From Janibacter endophyticus (GTDB lineage: Bacteria; Actinomycetota; Actinomycetes; Actinomycetales; Dermatophilaceae), in the NCBI RefSeq assembly GCF_016888335.1, contig NZ_JAFEJG010000004.1:496001-560000 (forward strand): 64,000 nt of DNA, given 5' to 3'. Under the pieces are notes generated by a model, which saw nothing but the letters and a program-made list of their open reading frames with translations, had not been told where the DNA came from and made no database searches. The translations under genes were made by a program, and so were the position numbers. Positions 16,343 to 24,440 of this stretch are shown here, piece by piece. Positions within the stretch are counted from its first letter, which is position 1. Every line of letters starts with the position of its first letter.

Positions 16343-19300
16343 TCAGGGGTTGCCGGTCGTCGGGGTCTTGCGGCGCGACCAGCTGCTGGGGGTGGGTAGG
16401 TTGCCGTTGATCACGAGGGTGACCACGACGCTGGGAGAGTGCGGGTCGGTCATCCCGTGCTGCTTGGGGCCTAGGACGAACAGGTAGTTCTCGGGAGTGC
16501 CGATGGGAAGCACTTTGCGGCTCATGTCGAGGACGACGAGGATGGAGAGGCGGGCGCCGTCGGCCGCGGCGTACTGGGTCGGCTGTCCGATGTACTTGGT
16601 GGCTGACTGAGGGGTGACGGGCTGGTCGCGGGCGACCTTGAGTTCGGCGGTGATGCCGTCGTGTCGGGTGTCGAGGAACCCGTGCCCGAGCGGGGTGCCG
16701 CGTTCGACTCGCCCTTCGAGGGTGGGGTCGGCGAGGAGGGCGGCGTGCAGGTCGTCGTGGAACTGGCGTTCCCTCACGTACTGGCCACGGCGGTACTTCT
16801 TGTTCCAGGTCATGGCGAGCCCGGCGCGTGAGACGGCGTTGAGGAGGCGGGCGAACGGCTGGAGCTGGTTGTGCGGGTAGCCGGCGGCGGCGAGCTTCTC
16901 GTAGATGCCGAGGAGGTGCTCGTCGAACACCTCGTACTGGGTAGTGGCGTCGCGGGCGGGGTCGTAGGGACGAACACGGAACTCGCGGTGGCCAGCGACG
17001 TCGAGGGGCTGGCTCTTCGGGTTGCCGTTCTCGTCGGTGCCGCGCCAGGTGAGGCGCACCAGGACCGGCGGTGCGTGCTGGGTGGTGGGGACGGCATAGC
17101 GCACGTGAAGGCTGCCAGTTCCTTCGTAAGTGTCCGGGTCACCGGCCTGTTGGTGGCGCTGCCAGGTGAGCGCAGGCCGCTGGAGCTCGGTCTCGTTCAG
17201 CGTGCTGATGAGCTCGGCGTCCAGCCGTTCGACCCAGGCCGGCCATGGGTCCGTCTGCACCTGCAGGCTCAGCGTGTGGGTGAGGGCCGGGTCAACGATG
17301 GCAGGGCCGGTGAGGAGCGTGTCGTCGATCGAGACCAGAGCGACCGCGACTGTCGTACTGTCCGGCTCAGGTTCGGCGGGCGGCGTCCATGGCCCGAAAC
17401 CGCGTTGGCGTTCGGGTTTTCGGATGAACAGCAACGGCGCTGGCAGACCGGCCGCAGCGGTGAGAACCGTGCCCAGGTCGAGGGTTTTGGCCGGGTCGGG
17501 ATCTGCCGCGAGGATGGCCCGAAGGGCTCGGGCGCGAGGCAGGAGCGGGTCGTCGTCCCGGTAGGCGTCGAGGTCGATGGCGGCGGCGCGGCGTGCTGCT
17601 GCGGTCCGGTGCGCGATGGCCTGCTTGGCGTCGGCGTTCAGGTCGGCACCGTCGGCGTCTAGGAGGTGCGCGACAGCGTGGAGCAGCCGCGCAGTGATGA
17701 CGAGCCCGTCGTGGGTCGCTGTCCCGGTGGATCTCCCGCCGCGCTGGAGGACGGCCGCTAGGTCACGCAGCCGTTGTGCGCGCGCCTTTAACCCTTCGGC
17801 CGGGTCGGTCGGCTCGACAGAGGTGATCGAGGACTCGTCGGCCGGGATGTCCGCGAGGGCGGCGGTGACCGGGGCGGGCGTCGGAACGTGGAGCAAAGTG
17901 CAGACGATCGCTGCGCGCGTTGCGGCGGCCGTGGCAAACGGCCGCAGCCATCGCAAGGCATCCTCGGGGTGACCCAGGCAGATGCTGATCGCGGCGCCGA
18001 CCTCGTCGACCGCGTCGCGGACCTTCGCGTCGTCCGGTACGTCCGGCTCGAGGGTCACGTGCAGGCGTGCGACCGCGGCCGCGAGGGCGGCCAGCGCGCG
18101 TTGTGAACTGCGCGCCGGCTCATCCGGGATCCGAGTCAACGCACTCTCGAGCAGCGCGACGACATCGTCCCGCCGTTCTGCTCGGGCGAGGACCTCGGCG
18201 TACTCCATCGACCCGTAGTGCGACTCCGGCGAGTGCGCCGCGCCGATGTTGATGATGTCGGCGGCCGGGAGGCCGAGGAGGCCGACGCCGCAGTCGAGAA
18301 GTCCGTTCAGCGCCTCCTCGGCCTCGTCGCGCTGCCGGAGCCCGTAGGTGTCTCGCGGTGCCAGCGCTAACCACACCACCGCGAGCTCCGGCGCCACCCG
18401 TGCATCCGGCTGCCACGGCTGCTCGATCACCTTCCTCGCCTGGTACCACTCGAGTTTCGGAACCCGAACCAAGGCCTTCTTCTCCAGCTCAGCGAGCGCG
18501 ACGGGGTCCGACACATGGTGCCGCAGTGCGGAGATTGACGTCAGGAACGTATCCAGGTGGTCGGAGACGTCGATGCCCTCCATCACGGTCGCAGCGTGTA
18601 AGGCCAACCGGATCTTGGACTCTTGGTCCGGCCACGGGAGTCGGCACGCGGCCGCGAGGACGGCATCAATCATCACGACGTATGCGTCCGAGACCAGCGC
18701 GGGGAGGAGGTCCGCGACCGTCGATGGGAGGGCGTGAGATCTGCCAATCGTTGTCCATGCCTCTAGCGCCGCGGAGCGAGGTCTGGGGTCGGCATCGACC
18801 AGGTAGGTATGGAGGGTCGGCAGGATGGCCTGGAGCACTCCGGGCTGGTGCCCGTGGCGTCGGCCGACCTCGCCGAGCGTGGCCAGCAGCGGGGACACCA
18901 CCTCGTCGCCCAGGTCGCTGTCACGTTCGCTTGTGATGAGCGCCGTGATGGTTTGGCACACGGCCAACGGGTTAGTCGATGAGGCGGCCTCGACCGCGCT
19001 CAACAGGCGTCGGGCGGACTGGTACAGGCTGTGCTTGCGCGACCACGCCTCCATCGGCGCGAGCGGGTCTGGCGCAGCGGTCGAGGTGAGCACGCTCCTT
19101 TGTTCGGTGAGCCGGTGCCGGGTCAGTGTCACGAACGATCCGAGGGTCGCGTCCACGTGTCCTGCGAGGGCGGTGCGGTGCCAGCGGCCCATCTGCTCGA
19201 TGGACTCGGCGGCGGAGAACGTCACCTGATGCCCCCACGACTCATCGAGGCGCGCGAGGAAGAACGCGAACGCCGCATCGGCGACCGCCGCCTCCTCCTC

Positions 19301-20617
19301 GGGCGTCGGCACCGGGTCGTGAGCGCGACGGTGGACGTACTCGGTATCGATCATCTCCAAGGCATGCCGGACCGAGCCGACGAGACCGTCCCGAATCTCA
19401 TTGGACGAGTGCCGGCCCGCATCCTCCAGCATCCCGGCAATCCGGACGGGTGCGGCGATAAACATCCGGGCGAGCGCCCTTTCGGCGGTCCCGACCGTGT
19501 CTGGGTCGTAACTGTCCTCCGCTGGAACGCCGAGAGAGACGGCCAGGTTCGGCAACAGCCGGATAGCCAGCCCGAGGTGGGTGCTGGCGAGATGCTCGAC
19601 TGTGCCAGCGGCGGCCCGCCGGTCGAAGTCGGAGACCTGTCGCGGCTGGAGCGCCGGGTTGATGATGATCCCCGTCACCGCGGGCCGCGGCAGCATCTCA
19701 CCCAGCCGTGCGACCAATCTGTCCGGACATAGGTCCGCGAGTACCCGCAACGGTCTTGGGTCGTTCGCCTGCACCACCGGCGTCGGGCCGGAGAAGTGAT
19801 GGTCGCCCGGTGTCTTCGACCCCGCCAGTGCCACGACCGCCCAGATGACGGCATCGTCGACAGCCTTAGCGTCCACTCCGTCCGGGTGGTCGGTCAGGCA
19901 GCGGCCCGCCTCCGGCGACGGGAACGTGCGCAACGCCGCCAGCGCGGCAGTCAACAAGCGCCCCGTGAGTTCTGGGCGCCGCGCCGCCAGGTGCCGCAAC
20001 GGGTCCAACAGCTCGGCAAGCCCGACGCTCTCCACGGCGTCGAACAGCTCGTCGATGAGGCGCTCGTCGAACCGGTCCGCCGCACGGCCTGCAACCGTCG
20101 TCAGCCGACGTCGCGCCGCGGCCGTCGCCTCGGCGTCGACCTCAACCGCAGGGTCCGGATCGAGAACATCGAGGTCGTCCAGGATCCCGATGGTCGCCGG
20201 GTCTGCGGTCGCCCGCAAGCTCCGCCGTCGCTCCACTCGCTCAGCGCGCGCAACGCCCCGGACCCGAAGCTCCTCAGCCCGTTCGGCTTCCTGAGCCTCG
20301 GCCTGTTGCTGGCGTGCCAGAGCCTCGGTCTCCAGGTTCGGCAGTCGCCCCGTCGGGTCCCGCATGTCGCAGCCCACGCAGTGTTCGGCGTAGAACTCGA
20401 ATGTCACGTAGTCCAACTGCATCCCGGACGTGTTCCCGATGGCGACTGGGCACTCCACCCGCCTTGAGTTCAACGGCAGCCCGGACACTTCCTCGAGCAT
20501 CCCGCGTCCGCTGGACTCCACGAACCGCATGTGCCGGCAGTGATTCGCGCAGAGCTCCATGATCCGGGCGTTCTTGCGCCCCAGGTCGAGATGCCTGGCG
20601 AACTCTGCCTCGTCCAT
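16343..20617 (-). CDS. Very large Cys-rich / alpha-helical repeat protein with C-terminal PD-(D/E)XK-like motif
   Basis: 1424 residues and not a protein I recognise. The N-terminus has five cysteines (C23, C27, C56, C80, C83; CANHC and CVGC) that could bind zinc. A coiled, charged segment (about 95-150) follows, then about 900 residues of short amphipathic helices rich in Ala and Leu, resembling HEAT/ARM or TPR-like solenoids. Residues about 1100-1250 look beta-rich. Near the C-terminus, D1316/D1320, E1325 and K1327 (HDGITAELK), followed by a YIGQPTQYA helix, resemble a PD-(D/E)XK nuclease core. There are no transmembrane segments. It lies 135 bp downstream of a PIN-like gene on the same strand, probably in one transcript. 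A defence role is inferred from architecture and location only. Confidence 0.6.
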   Translation of the reverse strand: MDEAEFARHLDLGRKNARIMELCANHCRHMRFVESSGRGMLEEVSGLPLNSRRVECPVAIGNTSGMQLDYVTFEFYAEHCVGCDMRDPTGRLPNLETEALARQQQAEAQEAERAEELRVRGVARAERVERRRSLRATADPATIGILDDLDVLDPDPAVEVDAEATAAARRRLTTVAGRAADRFDERLIDELFDAVESVGLAELLDPLRHLAARRPELTGRLLTAALAALRTFPSPEAGRCLTDHPDGVDAKAVDDAVIWAVVALAGSKTPGDHHFSGPTPVVQANDPRPLRVLADLCPDRLVARLGEMLPRPAVTGIIINPALQPRQVSDFDRRAAAGTVEHLASTHLGLAIRLLPNLAVSLGVPAEDSYDPDTVGTAERALARMFIAAPVRIAGMLEDAGRHSSNEIRDGLVGSVRHALEMIDTEYVHRRAHDPVPTPEEEAAVADAAFAFFLARLDESWGHQVTFSAAESIEQMGRWHRTALAGHVDATLGSFVTLTRHRLTEQRSVLTSTAAPDPLAPMEAWSRKHSLYQSARRLLSAVEAASSTNPLAVCQTITALITSERDSDLGDEVVSPLLATLGEVGRRHGHQPGVLQAILPTLHTYLVDADPRPRSAALEAWTTIGRSHALPSTVADLLPALVSDAYVVMIDAVLAAACRLPWPDQESKIRLALHAATVMEGIDVSDHLDTFLTSISALRHHVSDPVALAELEKKALVRVPKLEWYQARKVIEQPWQPDARVAPELAVVWLALAPRDTYGLRQRDEAEEALNGLLDCGVGLLGLPAADIINIGAAHSPESHYGSMEYAEVLARAERRDDVVALLESALTRIPDEPARSSQRALAALAAAVARLHVTLEPDVPDDAKVRDAVDEVGAAISICLGHPEDALRWLRPFATAAATRAAIVCTLLHVPTPAPVTAALADIPADESSITSVEPTDPAEGLKARAQRLRDLAAVLQRGGRSTGTATHDGLVITARLLHAVAHLLDADGADLNADAKQAIAHRTAAARRAAAIDLDAYRDDDPLLPRARALRAILAADPDPAKTLDLGTVLTAAAGLPAPLLFIRKPERQRGFGPWTPPAEPEPDSTTVAVALVSIDDTLLTGPAIVDPALTHTLSLQVQTDPWPAWVERLDAELISTLNETELQRPALTWQRHQQAGDPDTYEGTGSLHVRYAVPTTQHAPPVLVRLTWRGTDENGNPKSQPLDVAGHREFRVRPYDPARDATTQYEVFDEHLLGIYEKLAAAGYPHNQLQPFARLLNAVSRAGLAMTWNKKYRRGQYVRERQFHDDLHAALLADPTLEGRVERGTPLGHGFLDTRHDGITAELKVARDQPVTPQSATKYIGQPTQYAAADGARLSILVVLDMSRKVLPIGTPENYLFVLGPKQHGMTDPHSPSVVVTLVINGNLPTPSSWSRRKTPTTGNP

Positions 20618-20752
20618 CCGTCCACTTCCGCTCGCGGGGTCACCACCACACCGCCAGTCTGACGGACATCACCGACACGATCCCGGATCGGCGATCGCTA
20701 GCCCGGGTCGTCGCAGGCGGAGGGCCAGAGCGCTCCCGAACCGCGCAGCGAT

Positions 20753-21979
20753 TTAGTCGGAGCCGGCGCGCTCGGAGTCGGCCCGGGCGCCGTCGCGACG
20801 AACCGCGGTGACCAGGTCGGCAAGGGTCGTGAAAACGGTCTCGGGACGCCCGAGCGCGCGCTGTGCCTCTCGGAGTTGCGTGCCGGTGTGAGCCTCAGCG
20901 CACACGTAGTCGGCGTAACCCGCCGCGCTGGACAGGTGGAACATGTCGACCAGGTCGTTGCGCTCCCACTTGCCCATGTGGTCGATGAAACGGCGGATGA
21001 AGAGTTCGGACACCAGCCCCACCATTGGCGAGTCGGCGAACAATCGTGCCAACTCCGCGTCGCTGAACGTCGGGAAGTCTGCGGAGCTCATGAGCCGCCG
21101 GTACGCCGATGTGTAGAAGGCGATGTTCTCATTCCAGTAGCGGCGTCGCGCGAGTCGCCGACGCTGTTCCTTCGGCAAGTCCTCTGCATGGATTTGCGCC
21201 GTAATTGTGGCGTGATGGGTCACCCACTTCGTGAGCGAATTCTTCGGGATCCGCTCACGGTCGACGAGCACATCCAGGATGACGCTCGGCATGGTCAGCA
21301 TCGCCATGAACTTATCGATCTCCGGAGTGTCATCGGTGATGCCGAGAGACGTGTCTGTGCCGAAGAGCGCACCGGGTTCCGTGACGATCGGGTACAGCAC
21401 GGGTGCCTTCTCCACTCCGCCCAGACGCTCTCGGATCGACCGGTCGACCTCGTGCTTCCACAGGTCTAGCGGGTTCCGGATCTGCCACCCGTGGGCCAAG
21501 TGGGCCATCGCTACGCCGATCTCGTAGCGGCGGTCGCCATGCAGCCCCGCGGTCTCGAGCAAGTGCCCTGTCGACAGGGGCAGGACGATGCCGCCGCCAT
21601 CGGCGAGTCGGATGAGATCTTGAGCTGCGCGTCGCTCGCTGAGGTCTTTCACGCGGGCCGGTTCGTGCAAGACATCGGCGACGGTCCGCCACCGGTTCTG
21701 GTCGAGATAGACGGCCGGTCGGCCGTTGAGAGGGGGTGGGGAAGCGGGGTTGAACCCTTCGGTGAGGATGACGTCGTTCCTGGTCGTGGTCGACCAGATC
21801 CACCAATTGTCCCAGTCGAATGTCGAGGTGGCGACCTGAGAGTTGGTCGGCCGGTGCCGGTCCGCGAGTTCGTCCTGGATGACCCGACCGTCCTGGCAAA
21901 CGATTCGGATGGCCCCGTTCTGGTAATCGACGTGCCAGTACCTGTAAAGGTCAGCGGAGATGACCAGCGATGCATCCAC
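20753..21979 (-). CDS. PIN-like nuclease candidate, upstream partner of the 1424-residue protein
   Basis: 408 residues, no assigned family. After an N-terminal region rich in aromatic residues (DWDNWWIW), a strand carries Asp93 (AVYLDQNRW). A helix has Glu142 (STGHLLETAG), and near the C-terminus Asp342, Asp345 and Asp357 appear in the arrangement NDLVDMFHL...YADYVCAE. This order of acidic residues is what PIN-like metal-dependent RNases show; the family is inferred by pattern. ATG start at 21979. The gene is first of two on the minus strand in the island. Codon use is less extreme than in the flanking chromosome, which suggests acquisition. Confidence 0.55.
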   Translation of the reverse strand: MDASLVISADLYRYWHVDYQNGAIRIVCQDGRVIQDELADRHRPTNSQVATSTFDWDNWWIWSTTTRNDVILTEGFNPASPPPLNGRPAVYLDQNRWRTVADVLHEPARVKDLSERRAAQDLIRLADGGGIVLPLSTGHLLETAGLHGDRRYEIGVAMAHLAHGWQIRNPLDLWKHEVDRSIRERLGGVEKAPVLYPIVTEPGALFGTDTSLGITDDTPEIDKFMAMLTMPSVILDVLVDRERIPKNSLTKWVTHHATITAQIHAEDLPKEQRRRLARRRYWNENIAFYTSAYRRLMSSADFPTFSDAELARLFADSPMVGLVSELFIRRFIDHMGKWERNDLVDMFHLSSAAGYADYVCAEAHTGTQLREAQRALGRPETVFTTLADLVTAVRRDGARADSERAGSD

Positions 21980-22209
21980 GAACGCAGGTTAGCCGCGGGG
22001 AGTGACGCAACCGACCGGAACGCTCGCTCAAAGCAATTACACCCCTCGCTGCTTCTTGGTTACGTCAATCTGGGCGGTGTGACGCGAGCCCGACGGCCAC
22101 GATTGGTTGCGATGCCGCGGTGCTTGGCCGGCATCGCCGCCTGTGCCAGCGGTGAGCTTGGTCGCGAGGTCGCCGCAGGTCATGGACTTTCGGGAACCAC
22201 CCACCCGCC

Positions 22210-22244
22210 GAAAGAGCCCGGATCCCCTTGGGGTCCGGGCTCTT
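22210..22244. terminator. Hairpin terminator at the right island border
   Basis: A 12-bp perfect inverted repeat (22210-22221 and 22233-22244, AAAGAGCCCGGA/TCCGGGCTCTTT) encloses CCCC-TT-GGGG, so the whole folds as one long stem. The A-run before and T-run after allow it to terminate transcripts from either strand. It probably insulates the island from the CoA-disulfide reductase promoter. Confidence 0.75.
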
Positions 22245-22308
22245 TGGCATTGGCACGGGCAGGGGACGATGACATCCACGGCGCCGGCGTGCGTCGATGT
22301 GCATCAGA

Positions 22309-22327
22309 ATACCCCAGGGGGTATAAA
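22309..22327 (+). promoter_or_regulatory. CsoR/CstR-type operator overlapping a -10 box of a leaderless promoter
   Basis: ATACCCC-AG-GGGGTAT (22309-22324) is a perfect palindrome of the type bound by CsoR-family repressors (CsoR, RcnR, persulfide-sensing CstR). It overlaps TATAAA (22322-22327), a good -10 box whose expected start point coincides with the ATG at 22335. No ribosome-binding site lies between, so the mRNA is probably leaderless. Given the downstream CoADR-rhodanese, a CstR-like sulfur sensor is most plausible. No CsoR-family gene is in the window. Confidence 0.65.
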
Positions 22328-22334
22328 CGTCTCC

Positions 22335-23960
22335 ATGAGGACAGTGATCATCGGAGGGGTCGCCGGCGGCATGAGCGCGGCGACGAGGTTGCGCAGGCTC
22401 GACGAGCAGGCCGAGATCGTGGTGCTGGAGCGCAGCGGCCACGTCTCCTTCGCCAACTGCGGTCTGCCCTACCACGTGGGCGGCGTCATCGAGCAGCGCG
22501 ACAGCCTGCTGCTGCAGACGCCCGAGTCGCTGGCGGCGCGCTTCCGCCTCGACGTGCGGGTGGGCACCGAGGTGACCGCGATCGAGCGTGACCGGCAGGT
22601 CGTCGAGGTGCGCGACACCCGCACCGGCGAGACGAGCGAGCTCGCCTACGACCGGCTCGTCCTCGCGCCTGGCGCCCGCCCGGTCCGCCCGCCGATCCCC
22701 GGCATCGAGCGCGCCCTCTCGCTGCGCGACGTCGAGGACACCGACGCGATGGTCGCCGCGACGGCCGGCGCGCAGACCGCGGTCGTCATCGGCGGCGGCT
22801 TCATCGGCATCGAGATGGCCGAGAACCTCCACCGCCGCGGCCTGCGGGTCGTCGTCGTCGAGGCGGCCGACCAGGTCATGGCGCCGCTCGACCCGGAGAT
22901 GGCCGCGCCCGTGCACGCCGTCCTGCGCGAGGCGGGCGTCGACCTGCGCCTCGGCGAGCAGGTCACGGCCATCGGGGCGAAGGGGGTGACCCTCGCCTCG
23001 GGCGAGGAGCTGCCGGCCGACCTCGTCGTCGCCGCGATCGGGGTGCGCCCGGACAGCACGCTCGCCGAGGCAGCCGGCCTCGAGGTCGGCGAGCGCGGCG
23101 GGATCGTCGTCGACGAGCACCACCGGACGAGCGACCCCTTCGTCTACGCCGTGGGCGACGCCGTCGAGAAGCGCGACGCCCTCGACGGCAGCGAGGTCCT
23201 CGTCCCGCTCGCCAACACCGCGAACCTCCAGGGCCGGCGGGTCGCCGACCACATCGCGGGGCTCCCCGGCCGGGGCCGTCCGGTGCTCGGCACCGCGATC
23301 GTCGGCGTGCTCGGGCTGCAGGTCGCGACGACGGGCTGGAACGAGAAGCGGCTGCGCGCCGCCGGCCGCGCCTACCGCGCGATCCACACGCACCCCGCCT
23401 CGCACGCCGGCTACTACCCGGGCGCGGACCAGCTCGCGATCAAGCTGCTCGTCGACCCCGAGAGCGACGCGATCCTCGGCGCGCAGGCGGTGGGACGCTC
23501 CGGCGCGGACAAGCGGATCGACGTCATCGCCACGGCCATGACGGGCGGGCTCACCGCGAGCGCCCTCGCCGACCTCGAGCTCGCGTACGCGCCGCAGTTC
23601 GGCTCGGCGAAGGATCCGGTCAACATGCTCGGCCACATCGCCGACAACCTCCGCGCCGGCACGACCCGCTCGGTCCAGTGGCACGAGGTCGCCGGGCTGC
23701 AGGACGAAGGGGTGAGCCTGGTCGACGTGCGCACGCCGGGCGAGTTCGCGCAGGGCTCGCTCCCGGGTGCCGTCAACCTGCCGCTCGACGAGATCCGGGA
23801 GCGCGCCGACGAGCTGCCCGAGGGCCCGCTCGTCGTGACGTGCGCCGTCGGCCAGCGTGGGCACGCGGCGACCCGGCTGCTCACCCAGCTCGGCCGCGAC
23901 GTCCGCAACCTCGACGGCGGTCACCGCACCTGGTTGGCGGGGCAGGCGACGACGATCTGA
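22335..23960 (+). CDS. CoA-disulfide reductase / rhodanese fusion (FAD-dependent oxidoreductase)
   Basis: 541 residues. The N-terminal FAD site GGVAGG is followed by the single redox cysteine in SFANCGLPY (Cys42), the hallmark of CoA-disulfide/CoA-persulfide reductases. The central NADH-binding motif is VIGGGFIGIE, then a dimerisation domain (about 330-445). The C-terminal rhodanese domain (about 455-541) has DVRTPGEF and the catalytic loop TCAVGQRG. CoADR-Rhd proteins reduce CoA persulfides and polysulfides and help tolerance to reactive sulfur. The ATG at 22335 is fixed by the GGV motif and the leaderless promoter; the longer frame upstream crosses a terminator. Confidence 0.92.
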   Translation: MRTVIIGGVAGGMSAATRLRRLDEQAEIVVLERSGHVSFANCGLPYHVGGVIEQRDSLLLQTPESLAARFRLDVRVGTEVTAIERDRQVVEVRDTRTGETSELAYDRLVLAPGARPVRPPIPGIERALSLRDVEDTDAMVAATAGAQTAVVIGGGFIGIEMAENLHRRGLRVVVVEAADQVMAPLDPEMAAPVHAVLREAGVDLRLGEQVTAIGAKGVTLASGEELPADLVVAAIGVRPDSTLAEAAGLEVGERGGIVVDEHHRTSDPFVYAVGDAVEKRDALDGSEVLVPLANTANLQGRRVADHIAGLPGRGRPVLGTAIVGVLGLQVATTGWNEKRLRAAGRAYRAIHTHPASHAGYYPGADQLAIKLLVDPESDAILGAQAVGRSGADKRIDVIATAMTGGLTASALADLELAYAPQFGSAKDPVNMLGHIADNLRAGTTRSVQWHEVAGLQDEGVSLVDVRTPGEFAQGSLPGAVNLPLDEIRERADELPEGPLVVTCAVGQRGHAATRLLTQLGRDVRNLDGGHRTWLAGQATTI

Positions 23961-24017
23961 GATCCGTCCAGGTCAGGGCGCCCGCTACCCCTCCCGTCGA
24001 GCCGCTCGAGGGAAGAC

Positions 24018-24331
24018 ATGGCACGTACCTGGACCGCCCCGCCACAGGTTCGGCGTCGCACCAGCCCGCGGGACGACCCGGACGTCATCCGGGCCGAGCT
24101 CTTCAGCCGGGAGCGGTTCGTCGAGCACGCGGTGAGCCTCGCCGACAGTCACGTCGTCGTGCGCCGGGCGCCGCGGGTGCTCGGCCTCCTCGACCGGCTC
24201 GAGGCGAACAGCCGCGCCCTGGTGCGGGCCCAGCGCAGCATCGCCCTCGACGGCGACGGCTCGGGTCCGGCGACCGGCTGCCGATCACCGACGACGGTGA
24301 GATCCACGACGTCCTCGTGGTCCTGCGCTGA
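24018..24331 (+). pseudogene. Remnant resembling the N-terminus of a cyclic beta-1,2-glucan synthase-like protein
   Basis: From the ATG at 24018, about 75 residues (segments VIRAELFSRERFVEHA, LADSHVV, LLDRLEANSRALV) resemble the conserved N-terminal block of cyclic glucan synthases, where ELFS-ER-EHA-SLA and N-R-L motifs occur. The frame then breaks near 24265-24285, and a short sensible end (ITDDGEIHDVLVVLR, stop at 24329-24331) continues in another frame. The rest of the protein (over 2000 residues) is absent. The fragment was recognised by motif only. An open frame runs from here into the next gene, but that is not one protein. Confidence 0.35.
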
Positions 24332-24440
24332 CCCCGGATCACCGTCCGAGCACCCCCCGGAGGGTGGACACGTGTCAGAGGGCCGTCGACGACAGCGGAT
24401 ACTGAGGTCTTCCACCCCTTCGCACCACCTGGGAGTCCCC

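Larger units (their letters stand above)
21980..22334. other. 355-bp island border / CoADR upstream region
   Basis: No supported gene. In order it contains AGTGACGCA (22001-22009), shared with 16194-16202; GGACTTTCGGGA (22184-22195), the inverse of 12800-12811 after tRNA-Leu; a terminator-like hairpin at 22210-22244; and the CsoR-type operator and promoter of the next gene. The resumption of the CGAAGGGG octamer at 22.98 kb suggests the island ends near here. Confidence 0.5.

Noticed and set aside
22170-22205. tRNA or tmRNA 3' end as right attachment site
   Set aside because: GGACTTTCGGGAACCACCC does not repeat the tRNA-Leu 3' end and cannot be folded into a T arm with acceptor.
22065-23924. 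619-codon minus-strand frame opposite the CoADR gene
   Set aside because: No domain; includes the terminator and the operator. Shadow.
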